A program made the translations under genes and the position numbers. This document shows positions 9,704 to 19,107 of a stretch of DNA of 64,000 bases, piece by piece. A model generated the notes under the pieces. The model was given only the letters and a program-made list of their open reading frames with translations, had not been told where the DNA came from and searched no databases. This DNA is from Phocaeicola paurosaccharolyticus JCM 15092 (GTDB lineage Bacteria; Bacteroidota; Bacteroidia; Bacteroidales; Bacteroidaceae): NCBI RefSeq assembly GCF_000613805.1, contig NZ_BAJR01000017.1:1-64000 (forward strand), given 5' to 3'. The number at the start of each line of letters is the position of its first letter. Position 1 is the first letter of the stretch.

Positions 9704-9715
9704 AACTTTCTTGTT

Positions 9716-10714
9716 TTAAGGTATTTTCTTTAATAGAGTATTACGGAGGATTATCTCTAAAAGAATACAGATGAATGCTATAATTGCAAATATCTGATAC
9801 TCTTCCTCACGCGTACTGAACTCTTTTACATTCAGCTTAGTCTTCTCTAATTGATCAATTTCTTTATATACAGCCTTCAACTTATCTGTACTTGTAGCAC
9901 GGAAATAGTTACCATCTGTTGCCCCGGCAATCTCAGTAAGAGTCTTTTCGTCAATCTCCACTGGAACATTTACATACTGCACTCCGGCATAAGTTGGCAT
10001 TGGATATGGTGCGGTACCATTTGTTCCCACACCTATAGTATATACACGGATTCCGAATTGTTTTGCTATATCTGCAGCTGTCGATGGAGATATATCGCCA
10101 CGGTTGTTGCTACCATCTGTAAGAAGTATTATAACCTTCGATTTTGCCTTGCTGTCTTTAAGTCTTGATACAGCGTTGGCAACTCCCATACCTATGGCAG
10201 TTCCATCCTCAATAAGTCCTTTCTGTGCAATATCACATTTAATGCCATTAAACAAGTTCAGTAGCACTGCGTGGTCAACAGTTAGCGGACATTGAGTGAA
10301 TGCCTCTCCGGCAAAGATTGTAAGACCAATGTTATCGTTTGGGCGTCCGTTGATAAATTCTGTTGCTACCTCTTTGGCAGCCTCAATTCTGTTTGGTCTG
10401 AGGTCTTCTGCAAGCATACTTGTAGAGACGTCCATCGCAAGCATTATATCTATTCCTTCTATCTCAGAATTTTGCCAGTTATCAGTTGTCTGAGGACGTG
10501 CCAGAATTAAAATAATCATAATTATAGTGATGATACGCAACAGGAATGGTGCATGCATCATATAATTTCTCCATGTCTTGGGTGCATTTAGATACATCCT
10601 CGTTGTGGAGATCTGTAGTGATGGTTCTGTCTTTTTTCGCCTTAATATATACCATGCAATGTATGGTATCAATAAAATCAGCAAAAATAGATATTCAATA
10701 TTTGCAAAAGTCAT
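9716..10714 (-). CDS. batA: BatA: VWA-domain membrane protein
   Basis: 332 aa with N-terminal helices at about residues 5-23 and 57-77, a VWA domain from residue 85 to 290 and a last membrane helix near residue 310. The MIDAS metal site is complete: DVSTS (DxSxS), a Thr in GTAIG, and LLTDG. The VWA domain should face the periplasm and bind a divalent cation and a protein partner. It is 12 bp upstream of batB in the same direction. Closely related in sequence to BatB, presumably by duplication. Confidence 0.92.
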   Translation of the reverse strand: MTFANIEYLFLLILLIPYIAWYILRRKKTEPSLQISTTRMYLNAPKTWRNYMMHAPFLLRIITIIMIILILARPQTTDNWQNSEIEGIDIMLAMDVSTSMLAEDLRPNRIEAAKEVATEFINGRPNDNIGLTIFAGEAFTQCPLTVDHAVLLNLFNGIKCDIAQKGLIEDGTAIGMGVANAVSRLKDSKAKSKVIILLTDGSNNRGDISPSTAADIAKQFGIRVYTIGVGTNGTAPYPMPTYAGVQYVNVPVEIDEKTLTEIAGATDGNYFRATSTDKLKAVYKEIDQLEKTKLNVKEFSTREEEYQIFAIIAFICILLEIILRNTLLKKIP

Positions 10715-10737
10715 CTTCTTAATTTTTTAATATTATG

Positions 10738-11838
10738 CTACCATAGGTAGTATATGTCACGTACAATTATATAGAGGATAATAATACCGGCTATGATAAG
10801 TGCACCTATGCAACTCATTAATATAATTCTACCAATTTTAGAACGTTTTTCCTCAATAGTGATCTCAGTCGGCTGAGGTTTCTCATTTGGATCGGGTTCA
10901 ATCTTGGTATCGTTTATAAACTCTACTGCATTGACAAGGTTCATATCGTTCTCGTTCATAAGAGGAGAATGTTTTGCAAACTTCACCAGGTCGGCAGTAT
11001 GGAATAGTTCTACAAGATCCTTTATTGACTCTTTATCCTTTTCACGACTAAGCATATCAATAATTTCACCAGAGGTCATCTCCATTGCATTGAAACCAAA
11101 TCTCTTTTCCATATATGTTCTAAGCACATCTGTAAGTTCTGTATAGTAAGCCTTAGGATCAGATATACGTAGATTCTTATCAGCCTTAATCTCTTCAATC
11201 TTCTTGAGAGCCTCCTGATGAGGTGGCAGTTTTGGCTCAATCTTTATTCTCTTAATGATAGGTTTATTGTCCTTATATCGTTTGTATAGATAAAATCCAA
11301 GTGCACCAAAAGCAAATAGCAGTATTGATAAATATACTATAGTTGAAAGATCTTCCCATGTTATAGGAATTTTGCGTATATCCTTTGGCCCGAAGAACTT
11401 TTCAGGGTGAAGAGTATCAACAGGGATTGAATAGACCTTTAATGCAAGTGCTTTCGACATATACTTTTGACCATCTACAAGAACTTCCATCGGCGGCAGG
11501 TAGTAAAGTGCCGAGTCGAATGAAGTTATTGTATATTGCTGAGAAATAAGCATTCTCTTCTTGTCATTAAGATATTGTGTATCCGGTTTGGCAACATCAA
11601 CCACTTCAACGCCTTTGATTATTGTGTCTTGAAAAAGAGGCAACTGAAGACGTTGTTTGGCATCCATGCTTACCTCGAGCTTAATCTTTGCCTGTTCGCC
11701 TATGAGCAACTGCAAAGAGTCGATACTTGCATTTACTGTCACATGCTGTGCAGAGACAGTATATGAAGATAGAGCAAGAGTTAATATAGCAAAGAACTTG
11801 CATGCACCTTTTGTTATATGTAATACTTTCATATTCAT
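10738..11838 (-). CDS. DUF4381-like membrane protein of the Bat operon
   Basis: 366 aa with a signal peptide cleaved after VSAQ (about residue 30), a beta-rich periplasmic domain of about 140 residues similar to the BatD repeats, a central membrane helix (IVYLSILLFAFGALGFYLY), a helical cytoplasmic domain (AYYTELTDVLRTYMEKRFG) and a C-terminal helix (IGRIILMSCIGALIIAGIII). This pattern is common to the unnamed gene between the DUF58 gene and batA in Bacteroidetes. The start codon overlaps the DUF58 stop (TAATG), which implies translational coupling. Confidence 0.82.
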   Translation of the reverse strand: MNMKVLHITKGACKFFAILTLALSSYTVSAQHVTVNASIDSLQLLIGEQAKIKLEVSMDAKQRLQLPLFQDTIIKGVEVVDVAKPDTQYLNDKKRMLISQQYTITSFDSALYYLPPMEVLVDGQKYMSKALALKVYSIPVDTLHPEKFFGPKDIRKIPITWEDLSTIVYLSILLFAFGALGFYLYKRYKDNKPIIKRIKIEPKLPPHQEALKKIEEIKADKNLRISDPKAYYTELTDVLRTYMEKRFGFNAMEMTSGEIIDMLSREKDKESIKDLVELFHTADLVKFAKHSPLMNENDMNLVNAVEFINDTKIEPDPNEKPQPTEITIEEKRSKIGRIILMSCIGALIIAGIIILYIIVRDIYYLW

Positions 11839-12707
11839 TAGTTTCGTTTTGCAAATAAGTTCAGTAATGATCTTACATAATCCTCATCAGTTCTTACAGA
11901 TACATAGTCAACATTGCTTTTTGTGAAGATATCACTTAGTACATCCTGTTTCTTTTTCCACCACTCGCCATGAAGCATTCTAATCTTCTTGGATGATGTA
12001 TCGATCCACTTTTCAACTCCTGTTTCTGCATCTCTGAAATTTACCAGACCTACATCAGGAAGTTCGGCTATGCGTCTGTCGTATACCTGTATAGCAATAA
12101 TATCATGTCTTCTGTTAGCAATGGTAAGTGCAGTGCTGTACTGATTTTCATCAATAAAGTCGCTGAGAATAAATGCAGTACACTTCTTCTTTATAACGTG
12201 AGTAAGATACTCTATTGCCACTTTAATATCTGTTTTCTTGCTCTCAGGCTTGAAGTCCAAAAGTTCACGTATGATAAATAGAATATGTTTACGACCTTTT
12301 TTAGGAGGAATAAATTTCTCTATCTTATCCGAGAAGAATATTACTCCGATCTTATCATTGTTCTGTATAGCCGAGAATGCAAGGGTAGCGGCAATCTCTG
12401 TTACCATATCCTTTTTGAACTGTGTCTCAGAGCCAAAGTCAAGAGAGTTTGAAACGTCGACAAGCAATATCACAGTGAGCTCTCTCTCCTCTTCGAACAC
12501 CTTCACGAAAGGTTTGTTGTAACGAGCCGTAACATTCCAATCAATATCACGAACGTCGTCTCCGTATTGATATTCCCTGACTTCCGAAAAGGCCATACCC
12601 CTACCCTTGAAGGCAGAGTGATACTGACCTGCAAATATATTATTTGAAAGTCCTCTGGTCTTTATCTCTATCTGACGTACCCTTTTTAATAATTCGCTTG
12701 TTTCCAT
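11838..12707 (-). CDS. DUF58 domain protein
   Basis: 289-aa soluble protein. It contains the DUF58 core (RDIDWNVTARYNKPFVKVFEEERE) and the VWA-like strand VILLVDVSNSLDFGS with a DxSxS site. DUF58 proteins accompany MoxR AAA+ ATPases across bacteria and probably act as adaptors or substrates, though their biochemical role is not settled. It lies between moxR and the DUF4381-like gene in the conserved Bacteroidetes order. Confidence 0.9.
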   Translation of the reverse strand: METSELLKRVRQIEIKTRGLSNNIFAGQYHSAFKGRGMAFSEVREYQYGDDVRDIDWNVTARYNKPFVKVFEEERELTVILLVDVSNSLDFGSETQFKKDMVTEIAATLAFSAIQNNDKIGVIFFSDKIEKFIPPKKGRKHILFIIRELLDFKPESKKTDIKVAIEYLTHVIKKKCTAFILSDFIDENQYSTALTIANRRHDIIAIQVYDRRIAELPDVGLVNFRDAETGVEKWIDTSSKKIRMLHGEWWKKKQDVLSDIFTKSNVDYVSVRTDEDYVRSLLNLFAKRN

Positions 12708-12788
12708 TCTATAAATTAAAATGCAGATTTTTAATATTCATAAAAATCTATGTTAACAAAATATTCGCATTATGGAAAAGGCGATCTA

Positions 12789-13784
12789 CTAAGGCACTTC
12801 GACTTTATTTAGAATTTTGCTTATTATTTCGTCAGCAGTTACATTTGATGCCTCTGCTTCGTATGTAAGGCCGATACGGTGACGCATAACATCGTGAGCA
12901 ACGGCACGTACATCCTCAGGGATAACATATCCGCGGCGTTTGATGAATGCATAACTTCTTGCTGCAAGAGCAAGGTTGATAGAGGCACGAGGTGAAGCAC
13001 CGAAACCGATAAGATTTGTAAGTTCTTTCAAATCGTATTTCTCTGGGAAACGAGTTGCAAAGACTATATCAACGATATATTGTTCAATCTTCTCATCGAT
13101 ATAAACCTGACGTACAACTTTTCTAGCCTCTATAATTTCCTCTTTAGTAAGAATAGGACGGATATCTATCTTGTCACCAGAAATGTTCTGACGAATAATC
13201 TTCTTCTCCTCCTCAAGTTTTGGATAGCCGATAACTACTTTCATCATGAAACGGTCAACTTGAGCTTCTGGAAGTGGATATGTACCCTCCTGTTCAATTG
13301 GGTTCTGTGTAGCCAAAACTAGGAATGGTTCAGGGAGTTTGAATGTCTCTTTGCTAAGTGTAACCTGTCTCTCCTGCATAGCTTCCAAAAGTGCACTCTG
13401 TACTTTAGCCGGTGCACGGTTAATTTCATCTGCAAGTACGAAGTTTGCAAAAATAGGTCCCTTATTAGCTATAAACAGCTCATCTTTCTGACTGTATATC
13501 ATTGTACCGATAACGTCGGCAGGCAACAAGTCCGGAGTAAACTGAATACGGCTATATTTTGCATCAATCAAAGATGCAAGCGTTTTGATTGCTAAAGTCT
13601 TTGCTAGTCCTGGTACACCTTCAAGAAGGATATGCCCGTCAGACAAAAGTCCAATAATTAAAGATTCAATCAAATGTTTCTGACCCACGATGACCTGGTC
13701 CATACCTGTCATCAAATTGGTTACAAATGCACTTTGTCCCTCTATTCGTTCGTTGAGTTCACGAATGTCAATTGCTTCAGCCAT
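12789..13784 (-). CDS. MoxR-family AAA+ ATPase
   Basis: 331 aa. Walker A GVPGLAKT at about residues 57-64, Walker B VLADEINR, the sensor-1 segment LATQNP and an arginine-rich C-terminal lid match MoxR/RavA ATPases, which act as chaperone-like remodelers together with VWA proteins. First gene of the Bat operon, with a good Bacteroidetes promoter 75-105 bp upstream. Confidence 0.93.
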   Translation of the reverse strand: MAEAIDIRELNERIEGQSAFVTNLMTGMDQVIVGQKHLIESLIIGLLSDGHILLEGVPGLAKTLAIKTLASLIDAKYSRIQFTPDLLPADVIGTMIYSQKDELFIANKGPIFANFVLADEINRAPAKVQSALLEAMQERQVTLSKETFKLPEPFLVLATQNPIEQEGTYPLPEAQVDRFMMKVVIGYPKLEEEKKIIRQNISGDKIDIRPILTKEEIIEARKVVRQVYIDEKIEQYIVDIVFATRFPEKYDLKELTNLIGFGASPRASINLALAARSYAFIKRRGYVIPEDVRAVAHDVMRHRIGLTYEAEASNVTADEIISKILNKVEVP

Positions 13785-13858
13785 AATTTAAATATTTAAG
13801 TTTTTCATTTTTATTGTTTAATTACGAACCACACTTTTTTCTGTTCGTTTGATGAAGC

Positions 13859-13889
13859 CAAAATTACTCCATTTAATTAACTGAAACAA
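13859..13889 (-). promoter_or_regulatory. promoter of the moxR-bat operon
   Basis: On the minus strand a TTG (13887-13889) is followed after 20 nt by TAATTTTG (13859-13866). This fits the Bacteroidetes consensus of TTTG, 19-21 nt, TAnnTTTG. The next start codon downstream is moxR at 13784. Confidence 0.65.
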
Positions 13890-14023
13890 TTAATTTTCAT
13901 TAAAAAAGGAAAGCATTATATCAAATTTTAAAGCTTATTGAATTAAAGTTTTATAAAAGAACAATACTTTGGTAAAAGGCTTCTACCAGCGACAAAATAT
14001 GTATGTTGTAAACTACAGTAAAG

Positions 14024-14065
14024 AAAAAAGCAAGTATAAATACTAAAAATTATACTTGCTTTTTT
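14024..14065 (-). terminator. intrinsic terminator after the HU-LysM gene
   Basis: A perfect 15-bp stem (14024-14038 with 14051-14065) with a 12-nt loop, beginning 6 bp past the HU-LysM stop and flanked by T runs on both strands. Confidence 0.8.
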
Positions 14066-14070
14066 GATAA

Positions 14071-15585
14071 TTAATTCTGGGGCTTCAGTTCCGGGACTTT
14101 AACTTTGGTACCTATTCTTACCTTGTTTCCATCCTCACCTAACGTCTCCTTATTATATTCCAATATATATTTATAAAGTTTCTTTGTTCCGTAATACTTC
14201 AAAGCTACCCTCATTATTGTTTCTCCCTCCTTCAGGGTGTGAGTAGTTTTTGTTCCGGAAATTTTATAACTTATGTTTTCATCATAATTACTATTTCCTG
14301 TGACACTGTTGCTTTCAACCTTAGGCTCAACCTTTACACTCTCGGTTTTCTTAGTAGCCTCCGGCTTTGTAGTATTAGCTTCAACTTTCTTATCTGTTGC
14401 ACTGCTCTCTTTCTTAAGATTTTCCTCTTTAATGCTCTTTACGCTGTCTTGAATAACAGGAGCTACAGCTAAAGTATCAGGTATAGTGTCCGTACTGTTT
14501 TTAAGTGCAGTACTATCTACCGCAACAGGTTCAGGATTATCTAATGTTGTTGAAGAACCATAATTAAAATAGTAGTACAGAAAACCTGCAAAAGCAAGGA
14601 TTAATATAATTGCAATATAGAGTAGTATATTGTACTTTTTCTCTTTACTGTTATCTTCTATCTGACTGTCATCATCTACCTCCTCATTCTCGTCATTATT
14701 GCTCTTGTCAATAGATTCATTGTCCTCTACCTTCTCTTCTTCAGTTTCATTTTCATACTCTGTTGCTGAAAGCTCAGTCAACTTTTCATTTATGATGTTA
14801 GTTGCGGCTATTTCTTCAACAACTTCTACTTCTTTAGCCTTAGGCTCTGTATGAACTTGTTCTTCAACTTCTGAATAGTCTTCTTCGAAAGTCTGCTCAA
14901 ACTCTTCAGTCTGTATTGTCTCTTCAGCTTGATCTACATTCTCAGCCTGATCTACCTCTTCATCATCATTGATAATTTCCTCAGCTTCAGCAGATGTATC
15001 AGCAAAGCTAATTGGTAAAGTTTCTTCTTCGGCTTCTATCTTAACCTCATTGTCATCGATATTCTCAGCAGTAATTTCCTCTGAAATTTCACTCTCATCT
15101 TCAACGTTCTCTTCAACATTCACCTGCTCTTCTTCGGCATTTTCACTCTCCTCAACGAAGTTGTCAGTATCTAAGCTCTCCTCCTGAAGGTCCTCACTGG
15201 ATTCATCTGATGATATATTTGATGGATTCTCAAGAATTACATCAGTATCCTCAAAGTTAGTACCATCATTAAGTATTACTGTATCGAAATGCGAGAATGG
15301 TTTATTGATTATATTTTTAAGAGTTGAATCCGGAATAAAAGATATTTTGGAATGTCCCTCAATTCTGAATCGTTCTCCTGAATTTACATTGATACTCTCT
15401 CTGCTGTCTACATCTATAAGTTTAAACGTTCCAAGTCCTTTGATTTTAACCAGTTTCTCGGTCGAAAGTGTATCTTCAATCAGGTCAAACATTCCTTTAA
15501 CAAAAGCTTCGGCATCTTTTCTCTCCATAGAATGCTTTTGTATAAGACTTTCAATAATATCTTGTAGTGTGATTTTCTTATTCAT
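14071..15585 (-). CDS. HU/IHF-like DNA-binding domain fused to an acidic linker, one membrane helix and LysM
   Basis: 504 aa. Residues 1-95 are a complete HU-fold domain (IIESLIQKHSM..., VKIKGLGTFKL, ERFRIEGHSKISFIPD). Residues about 100-315 are a Glu/Asp-rich, probably disordered segment. A single hydrophobic helix follows (about 320-340, YNILLYIAIILILAFAGFLY), then a Lys/Ser/Thr linker and a C-terminal LysM domain (HTLKEGETIMRVALKYYGTK to GTKVKVPEL). If inserted with the N-terminus inside, the HU domain would face the nucleoid and LysM the peptidoglycan, which suggests a tether between chromosome and wall. That is inference. It follows the other HU gene by 16 bp. Confidence 0.85.
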   Translation of the reverse strand: MNKKITLQDIIESLIQKHSMERKDAEAFVKGMFDLIEDTLSTEKLVKIKGLGTFKLIDVDSRESINVNSGERFRIEGHSKISFIPDSTLKNIINKPFSHFDTVILNDGTNFEDTDVILENPSNISSDESSEDLQEESLDTDNFVEESENAEEEQVNVEENVEDESEISEEITAENIDDNEVKIEAEEETLPISFADTSAEAEEIINDDEEVDQAENVDQAEETIQTEEFEQTFEEDYSEVEEQVHTEPKAKEVEVVEEIAATNIINEKLTELSATEYENETEEEKVEDNESIDKSNNDENEEVDDDSQIEDNSKEKKYNILLYIAIILILAFAGFLYYYFNYGSSTTLDNPEPVAVDSTALKNSTDTIPDTLAVAPVIQDSVKSIKEENLKKESSATDKKVEANTTKPEATKKTESVKVEPKVESNSVTGNSNYDENISYKISGTKTTHTLKEGETIMRVALKYYGTKKLYKYILEYNKETLGEDGNKVRIGTKVKVPELKPQN

Positions 15586-15601
15586 CTCTTTAGATATATG
15601 G

Positions 15602-15874
15602 TTATTTAAACTTCTCTTTTAAAAGGCTGCTGGGTTTATATGATAAAACTAATTTTGGAGGAACCAACATTCTTTGCTGTGTTGCCGGGTTTACAGAAAT
15701 TCTCTCGAGTTTCTTTTTCACCTCGAAAGTTCCAAATCCGTGAATAGAGATAATATTGCCCTCTTGAAGTTCTTGGGTCATAATACCAATTACAGAAGAC
15801 GTTAGTTGCGAAATATCCTTGTTAGTATATCCCAACTTGGCAGATAGTTCCGATATGAATTCTTTATTGTTCAA
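15602..15874 (-). CDS. HU/IHF-family DNA-binding protein
   Basis: About 90 aa. The segment FISELSAKLGYTNKDISQL and the GFGTFEVKKKLERISVNPAT arm region identify an HU-family protein of the long-arm Bacteroidetes type. No ATG is in frame upstream. I place the start at a TTG (15872-15874) giving (M)NNKEFISEL, because homologous proteins begin at this point; another TTG at 15928 would add 18 residues of poor quality. It sits between rimO and the HU-LysM gene in one apparent operon. Confidence 0.8.
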   Translation of the reverse strand: MNNKEFISELSAKLGYTNKDISQLTSSVIGIMTQELQEGNIISIHGFGTFEVKKKLERISVNPATQQRMLVPPKLVLSYKPSSLLKEKFK

Positions 15875-15944
15875 TGTTTGTATAATTAATTTAGTTGCTA
15901 TTTTACAAAAAAAAACAATTACTTCCAAATTCTGTAAAATAATG

Positions 15945-17243
15945 TCATTTTATAACACCATAAAGATCATAATCTTCGCTATCAGTTATTTCTACATTGT
16001 AGAAATCTCCTATATTTAGTTCTTCCCCATTCATCTTTATCAAAACCTCAGGATCTACTTCAGGTGAATCGAACTCAGTTCTGCCTATATAGTATTCACC
16101 TTCTATCCTGTCAATGATAACTTTAAATGTCTTTCCTACTTTAGCCTCAGAGAGTTCTGCAGAGATAGTCTGTTGCATATCCATAATTTCATCAAGCCTT
16201 TTTTGCTTGACTTCGTGAGGTATAGCATCTTCATACTCTTTGGCGGCAAAAGTGCCCTCCTCTTCCGAATATGCAAAAGCTCCCATTCTGTCGAAACGAA
16301 CCTTTCTTATGAACTCTTTAAGTTCTTCGAAATCTAGTTCGCCTTCTCCAGGGTGTCCCACCATAAGAGTGGTACGTATATGTATTCCTGGAACCTCTTT
16401 TCGTAGGTTCTCAATTAGTTCGTAAGTCTCCTTTTTGGTAACGTGACGACGCATTTTAGTAAGCATATTGTCACTTATGTGCTGCAAGGCAATGTCAAGA
16501 TATTTACATACATTGTCGTTCTCTCTCATTACTCTCAATAGGTCAAGTGGGAAGTGTGAAGGGTATGCATAATGTAGTCTTATCCACTCCACGCCCTCTA
16601 TCTGTGCCATCTTCTCTATTAGTTCAGGAAGCTTCTGATTTTTGTAAATATCTACTCCATAGTATGTCAGTTCCTGAGCAATTACTTGGAACTCTTTCAC
16701 ACCTTCACTTACAAGCTCTCTGACCTCATCGAGTATCTCTTCCATAGGTCTTGAAATGTGATTGCCTGTAATGATTGGAATTGCACAGTATGAGCATTTT
16801 CTGTCGCATCCTTCAGAAATTTTGAGGTATGCATAATGTTTAGGAGTCGTTATAGTACGCTCTACTGCAAGTTCTTTCTTGTATGTTTTGCCAAGATCTT
16901 CAAGCAACTCTTTCCAATTGAATTTACCGTAGAACTTATCTACTTGTGGAATCTCAACTGCCAGCTCCTTGAGATATCTTTCAGAGAGACATCCCATGAC
17001 ATATAGTTTTTTCAGTTTACCCTCCTCTTTAGCCTGGCAGAATTCCAGAATCATATTAATCGATTCCTCCTTTGCATCACCAATAAATCCGCAAGTATTA
17101 ATTACTGCAATTTCTCCCTGAGGATTATCTGAATCATGAGTTACTTTATATCCGTTAGCTTCAAGTTGTTTGATCAACTTCTCTGAATCAACTAGGTTTT
17201 TTGAACAACCTAAAGTTATAATATCTACACTATTTCTTTTCAT
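15945..17243 (-). CDS. rimO: ribosomal protein S12 methylthiotransferase RimO
   Basis: 432 aa. N-terminal UPF0004 domain with its cluster cysteines (TLGCSKNLVDSE, NTCGFIGDA, MGCLSERY), radical SAM motif CDRKCSYC, then the TIM-barrel segment and a C-terminal TRAM domain. RimO adds a methylthio group to the conserved Asp of ribosomal protein S12. The start ATG at 17243 overlaps the ftsY stop (TGATG). The codon before it in frame is TTG, so the slightly longer frame is not preferred. Confidence 0.95.
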   Translation of the reverse strand: MKRNSVDIITLGCSKNLVDSEKLIKQLEANGYKVTHDSDNPQGEIAVINTCGFIGDAKEESINMILEFCQAKEEGKLKKLYVMGCLSERYLKELAVEIPQVDKFYGKFNWKELLEDLGKTYKKELAVERTITTPKHYAYLKISEGCDRKCSYCAIPIITGNHISRPMEEILDEVRELVSEGVKEFQVIAQELTYYGVDIYKNQKLPELIEKMAQIEGVEWIRLHYAYPSHFPLDLLRVMRENDNVCKYLDIALQHISDNMLTKMRRHVTKKETYELIENLRKEVPGIHIRTTLMVGHPGEGELDFEELKEFIRKVRFDRMGAFAYSEEEGTFAAKEYEDAIPHEVKQKRLDEIMDMQQTISAELSEAKVGKTFKVIIDRIEGEYYIGRTEFDSPEVDPEVLIKMNGEELNIGDFYNVEITDSEDYDLYGVIK

Positions 17244-18199
17244 CAATTTTTTCCAAATAATGAGTCAACAAATTCTTTCTTACGGAAGACCTGCATATCC
17301 TCTATTCCTTCACCAAGTCCAATATATTTTACTGGTATTTTAAATTGATCTGATATTCCAATTACCACACCACCTTTGGCTGTTCCATCAAGTTTTGTAA
17401 TAGCCATTGCTGTAACCTCTGTAGCCAAAGTAAACTGTTTAGCCTGTTCGAATGCATTCTGTCCTGTAGAGCCATCGAGTACCAATAGTACTTCATGAGG
17501 TGCATCAGGAACGACCTTCTTCATGACGTTCTTGATCTTTGTAAGCTCATTCATGAGGTTTATCTTGTTATGAAGTCTTCCTGCAGTGTCAATAATGACA
17601 ACATCTGCATCGTTGGCAACAGCCGAACTAAGGGTATCAAAAGCAACCGAGGCAGGGTCAGCACCCATTTTCTGTTTGATGACCGGTACTCCTACTCTTC
17701 CTCCCCATATGTCAAGTTGCTCAACGGCAGCAGCGCGGAATGTATCGGCAGCGCCAAGGTACACCTTTTTACCTGCTTTCTTGAACTGATAAGCCAGTTT
17801 TCCTATTGTAGTAGTCTTACCTACACCGTTTACGCCAACCACCATTATGACGTATGGCTTTAGAGATTCAGGAGTGCTGAAATCTTCATTGTCCACATTG
17901 TTATTCTCTGTAAGCAATGAAGCTATTTCATCTCTAAGAATGCTATTCAGTTCCTGAGTATTGACATATTTATCTCTTTGAGCTCTCTCTTCAATTCTTT
18001 TGATAATTTTCAAAGTAGTCTCTACACCAACATCCGAAGTAATAAGTACCTCTTCAAGATTATCTAGTACCTCATCATCAATCTTTGACTTTCCGGCAAC
18101 AGCTCGAGTTAATTTGTCAAAAACGCTCTCTTTTGTTTTTGACAAGCCTTTGTCTAAAGTCTCCTTCTTCTCTTTTGAAAAAAAACTGAATATGCCCAT
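17243..18199 (-). CDS. ftsY: signal recognition particle receptor FtsY
   Basis: 318 aa with the N domain (about 20-100) and G domain of SRP GTPases: GVNGVGKTT (G1), DTFRAAAVEQL, DTAGR (G3), TKLDGTAKGG (G4) and GLGEGIEDM near the C-terminus. The acidic A domain typical of E. coli FtsY is reduced to a short Lys-rich lead-in, as in many Bacteroidetes. It acts in co-translational targeting of membrane proteins. Operon with rimO and the HU genes. Confidence 0.96.
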   Translation of the reverse strand: MGIFSFFSKEKKETLDKGLSKTKESVFDKLTRAVAGKSKIDDEVLDNLEEVLITSDVGVETTLKIIKRIEERAQRDKYVNTQELNSILRDEIASLLTENNNVDNEDFSTPESLKPYVIMVVGVNGVGKTTTIGKLAYQFKKAGKKVYLGAADTFRAAAVEQLDIWGGRVGVPVIKQKMGADPASVAFDTLSSAVANDADVVIIDTAGRLHNKINLMNELTKIKNVMKKVVPDAPHEVLLVLDGSTGQNAFEQAKQFTLATEVTAMAITKLDGTAKGGVVIGISDQFKIPVKYIGLGEGIEDMQVFRKKEFVDSLFGKN

Positions 18200-18303
18200 T
18201 TTAATCTTTTATATAATCTATTAATAATGCAAAGATAAAACTAATCTGCAACATTAAAAAAATAATGAAACGAATATATTGATGTTCAAATGTCTAGGTA
18301 CAA

Positions 18304-18340
18304 AAAAAGTTCCTTTTCTGTTATAGAAAAGGAACTTTTT
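18304..18340 (-). terminator. intrinsic terminator after the ribosomal protein genes
   Basis: A perfect 16-bp stem (18304-18319 with 18325-18340) with a 5-nt loop and A/T tracts on both sides, 31 bp past the DUF4295 stop. It could work in both directions. Confidence 0.85.
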
Positions 18341-18371
18341 ATATTATTTATGTCTATAAGAAATAATATAA

Positions 18372-18527
18372 TTATTTCTTGAAGAAGTCTTGTACTTTTT
18401 CGTTAGGAACCATTTGTTCGTCAAAGATGTAAGCACCTGTTTTTGGAGATTTAACCATCTTGATAACCTTAGTATAAGAACGTCCTTCTTTACCTGTCTG
18501 AAGGGTTGCGACTGTTTTCTTTGCCAT
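18372..18527 (-). CDS. DUF4295 small protein, 51 aa
   Basis: A 51-residue basic protein, MAKKTVATLQTGKEGRSYTK at the start and VQDFFKK at the end. The family is a Bacteroidetes-specific companion of the L28 and L33 ribosomal genes; its role is unknown but probably ribosomal. It starts 9 bp after the rpmG stop and is followed by a strong terminator, so it closes the operon. Confidence comes from position and the conserved start. Confidence 0.9.
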   Translation of the reverse strand: MAKKTVATLQTGKEGRSYTKVIKMVKSPKTGAYIFDEQMVPNEKVQDFFKK

Positions 18528-18536
18528 GGTTTATAA

Positions 18537-18725
18537 TTATTTAATTTCTTTATGAACTGTTACTTTCTTCAAAATTGGGTTGTATTTCTTCAATTCCAAT
18601 CTCTCAGTGGTATTTTTTCTGTTTTTTGTTGTAATATAACGAGAAGTGCCCGGCATACCACTATCCTTCATTTCTGTGCACTCAAGGATTACCTGTACTC
18701 TATTACCTTTAGCCTTTTTTGCCAT
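18537..18725 (-). CDS. rpmG: 50S ribosomal protein L33
   Basis: 62 aa, basic, with the L33 pattern ([31 protein letters not shown]). This form lacks the paired CxxC zinc motifs, with one Cys only. Between rpmB and DUF4295 in the usual Bacteroidetes order. Confidence 0.97.
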   Translation of the reverse strand: MAKKAKGNRVQVILECTEMKDSGMPGTSRYITTKNRKNTTERLELKKYNPILKKVTVHKEIK

Positions 18726-18744
18726 AGTCTATCTCTTTTTAAAA

Positions 18745-19005
18745 TTAAGCAATAATTTTGATGCTTTTCCAATCACAATAACCTTTTGCAACTGCTTCGT
18801 TCAATGCTGCATCAAGGCCTTTTTTATTAATAACACGTAAGCCGTTAGCAGATATATTCAAGCTAATCCAGCAGTCCTGTTCTACATAATAGAACTTCTT
18901 TGTAAACAAGTTCACATCAAAAGTTCTCTTAGTTCTTCTTTTTGAGTGTGATACGTTGTTGCCAATCATGGCTTTCTTCCCGGTAATTTGACAAATCTTC
19001 GACAT
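18745..19005 (-). CDS. rpmB: 50S ribosomal protein L28
   Basis: 86 aa, beginning [20 protein letters not shown], followed by [13 protein letters not shown], the L28 signature. First gene of a three-gene ribosomal operon ending at the terminator at 18304-18340. Confidence 0.97.
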   Translation of the reverse strand: MSKICQITGKKAMIGNNVSHSKRRTKRTFDVNLFTKKFYYVEQDCWISLNISANGLRVINKKGLDAALNEAVAKGYCDWKSIKIIA

Positions 19006-19107
19006 TGCTATCTTATTTTTTACAGTTTTTTTAATGGTTATCTCAAACAGAGCGCAAAGTAACTCTTTTTTTTTGATTAAGCAAACATTTATTAAATAAT
19101 TATGTGC

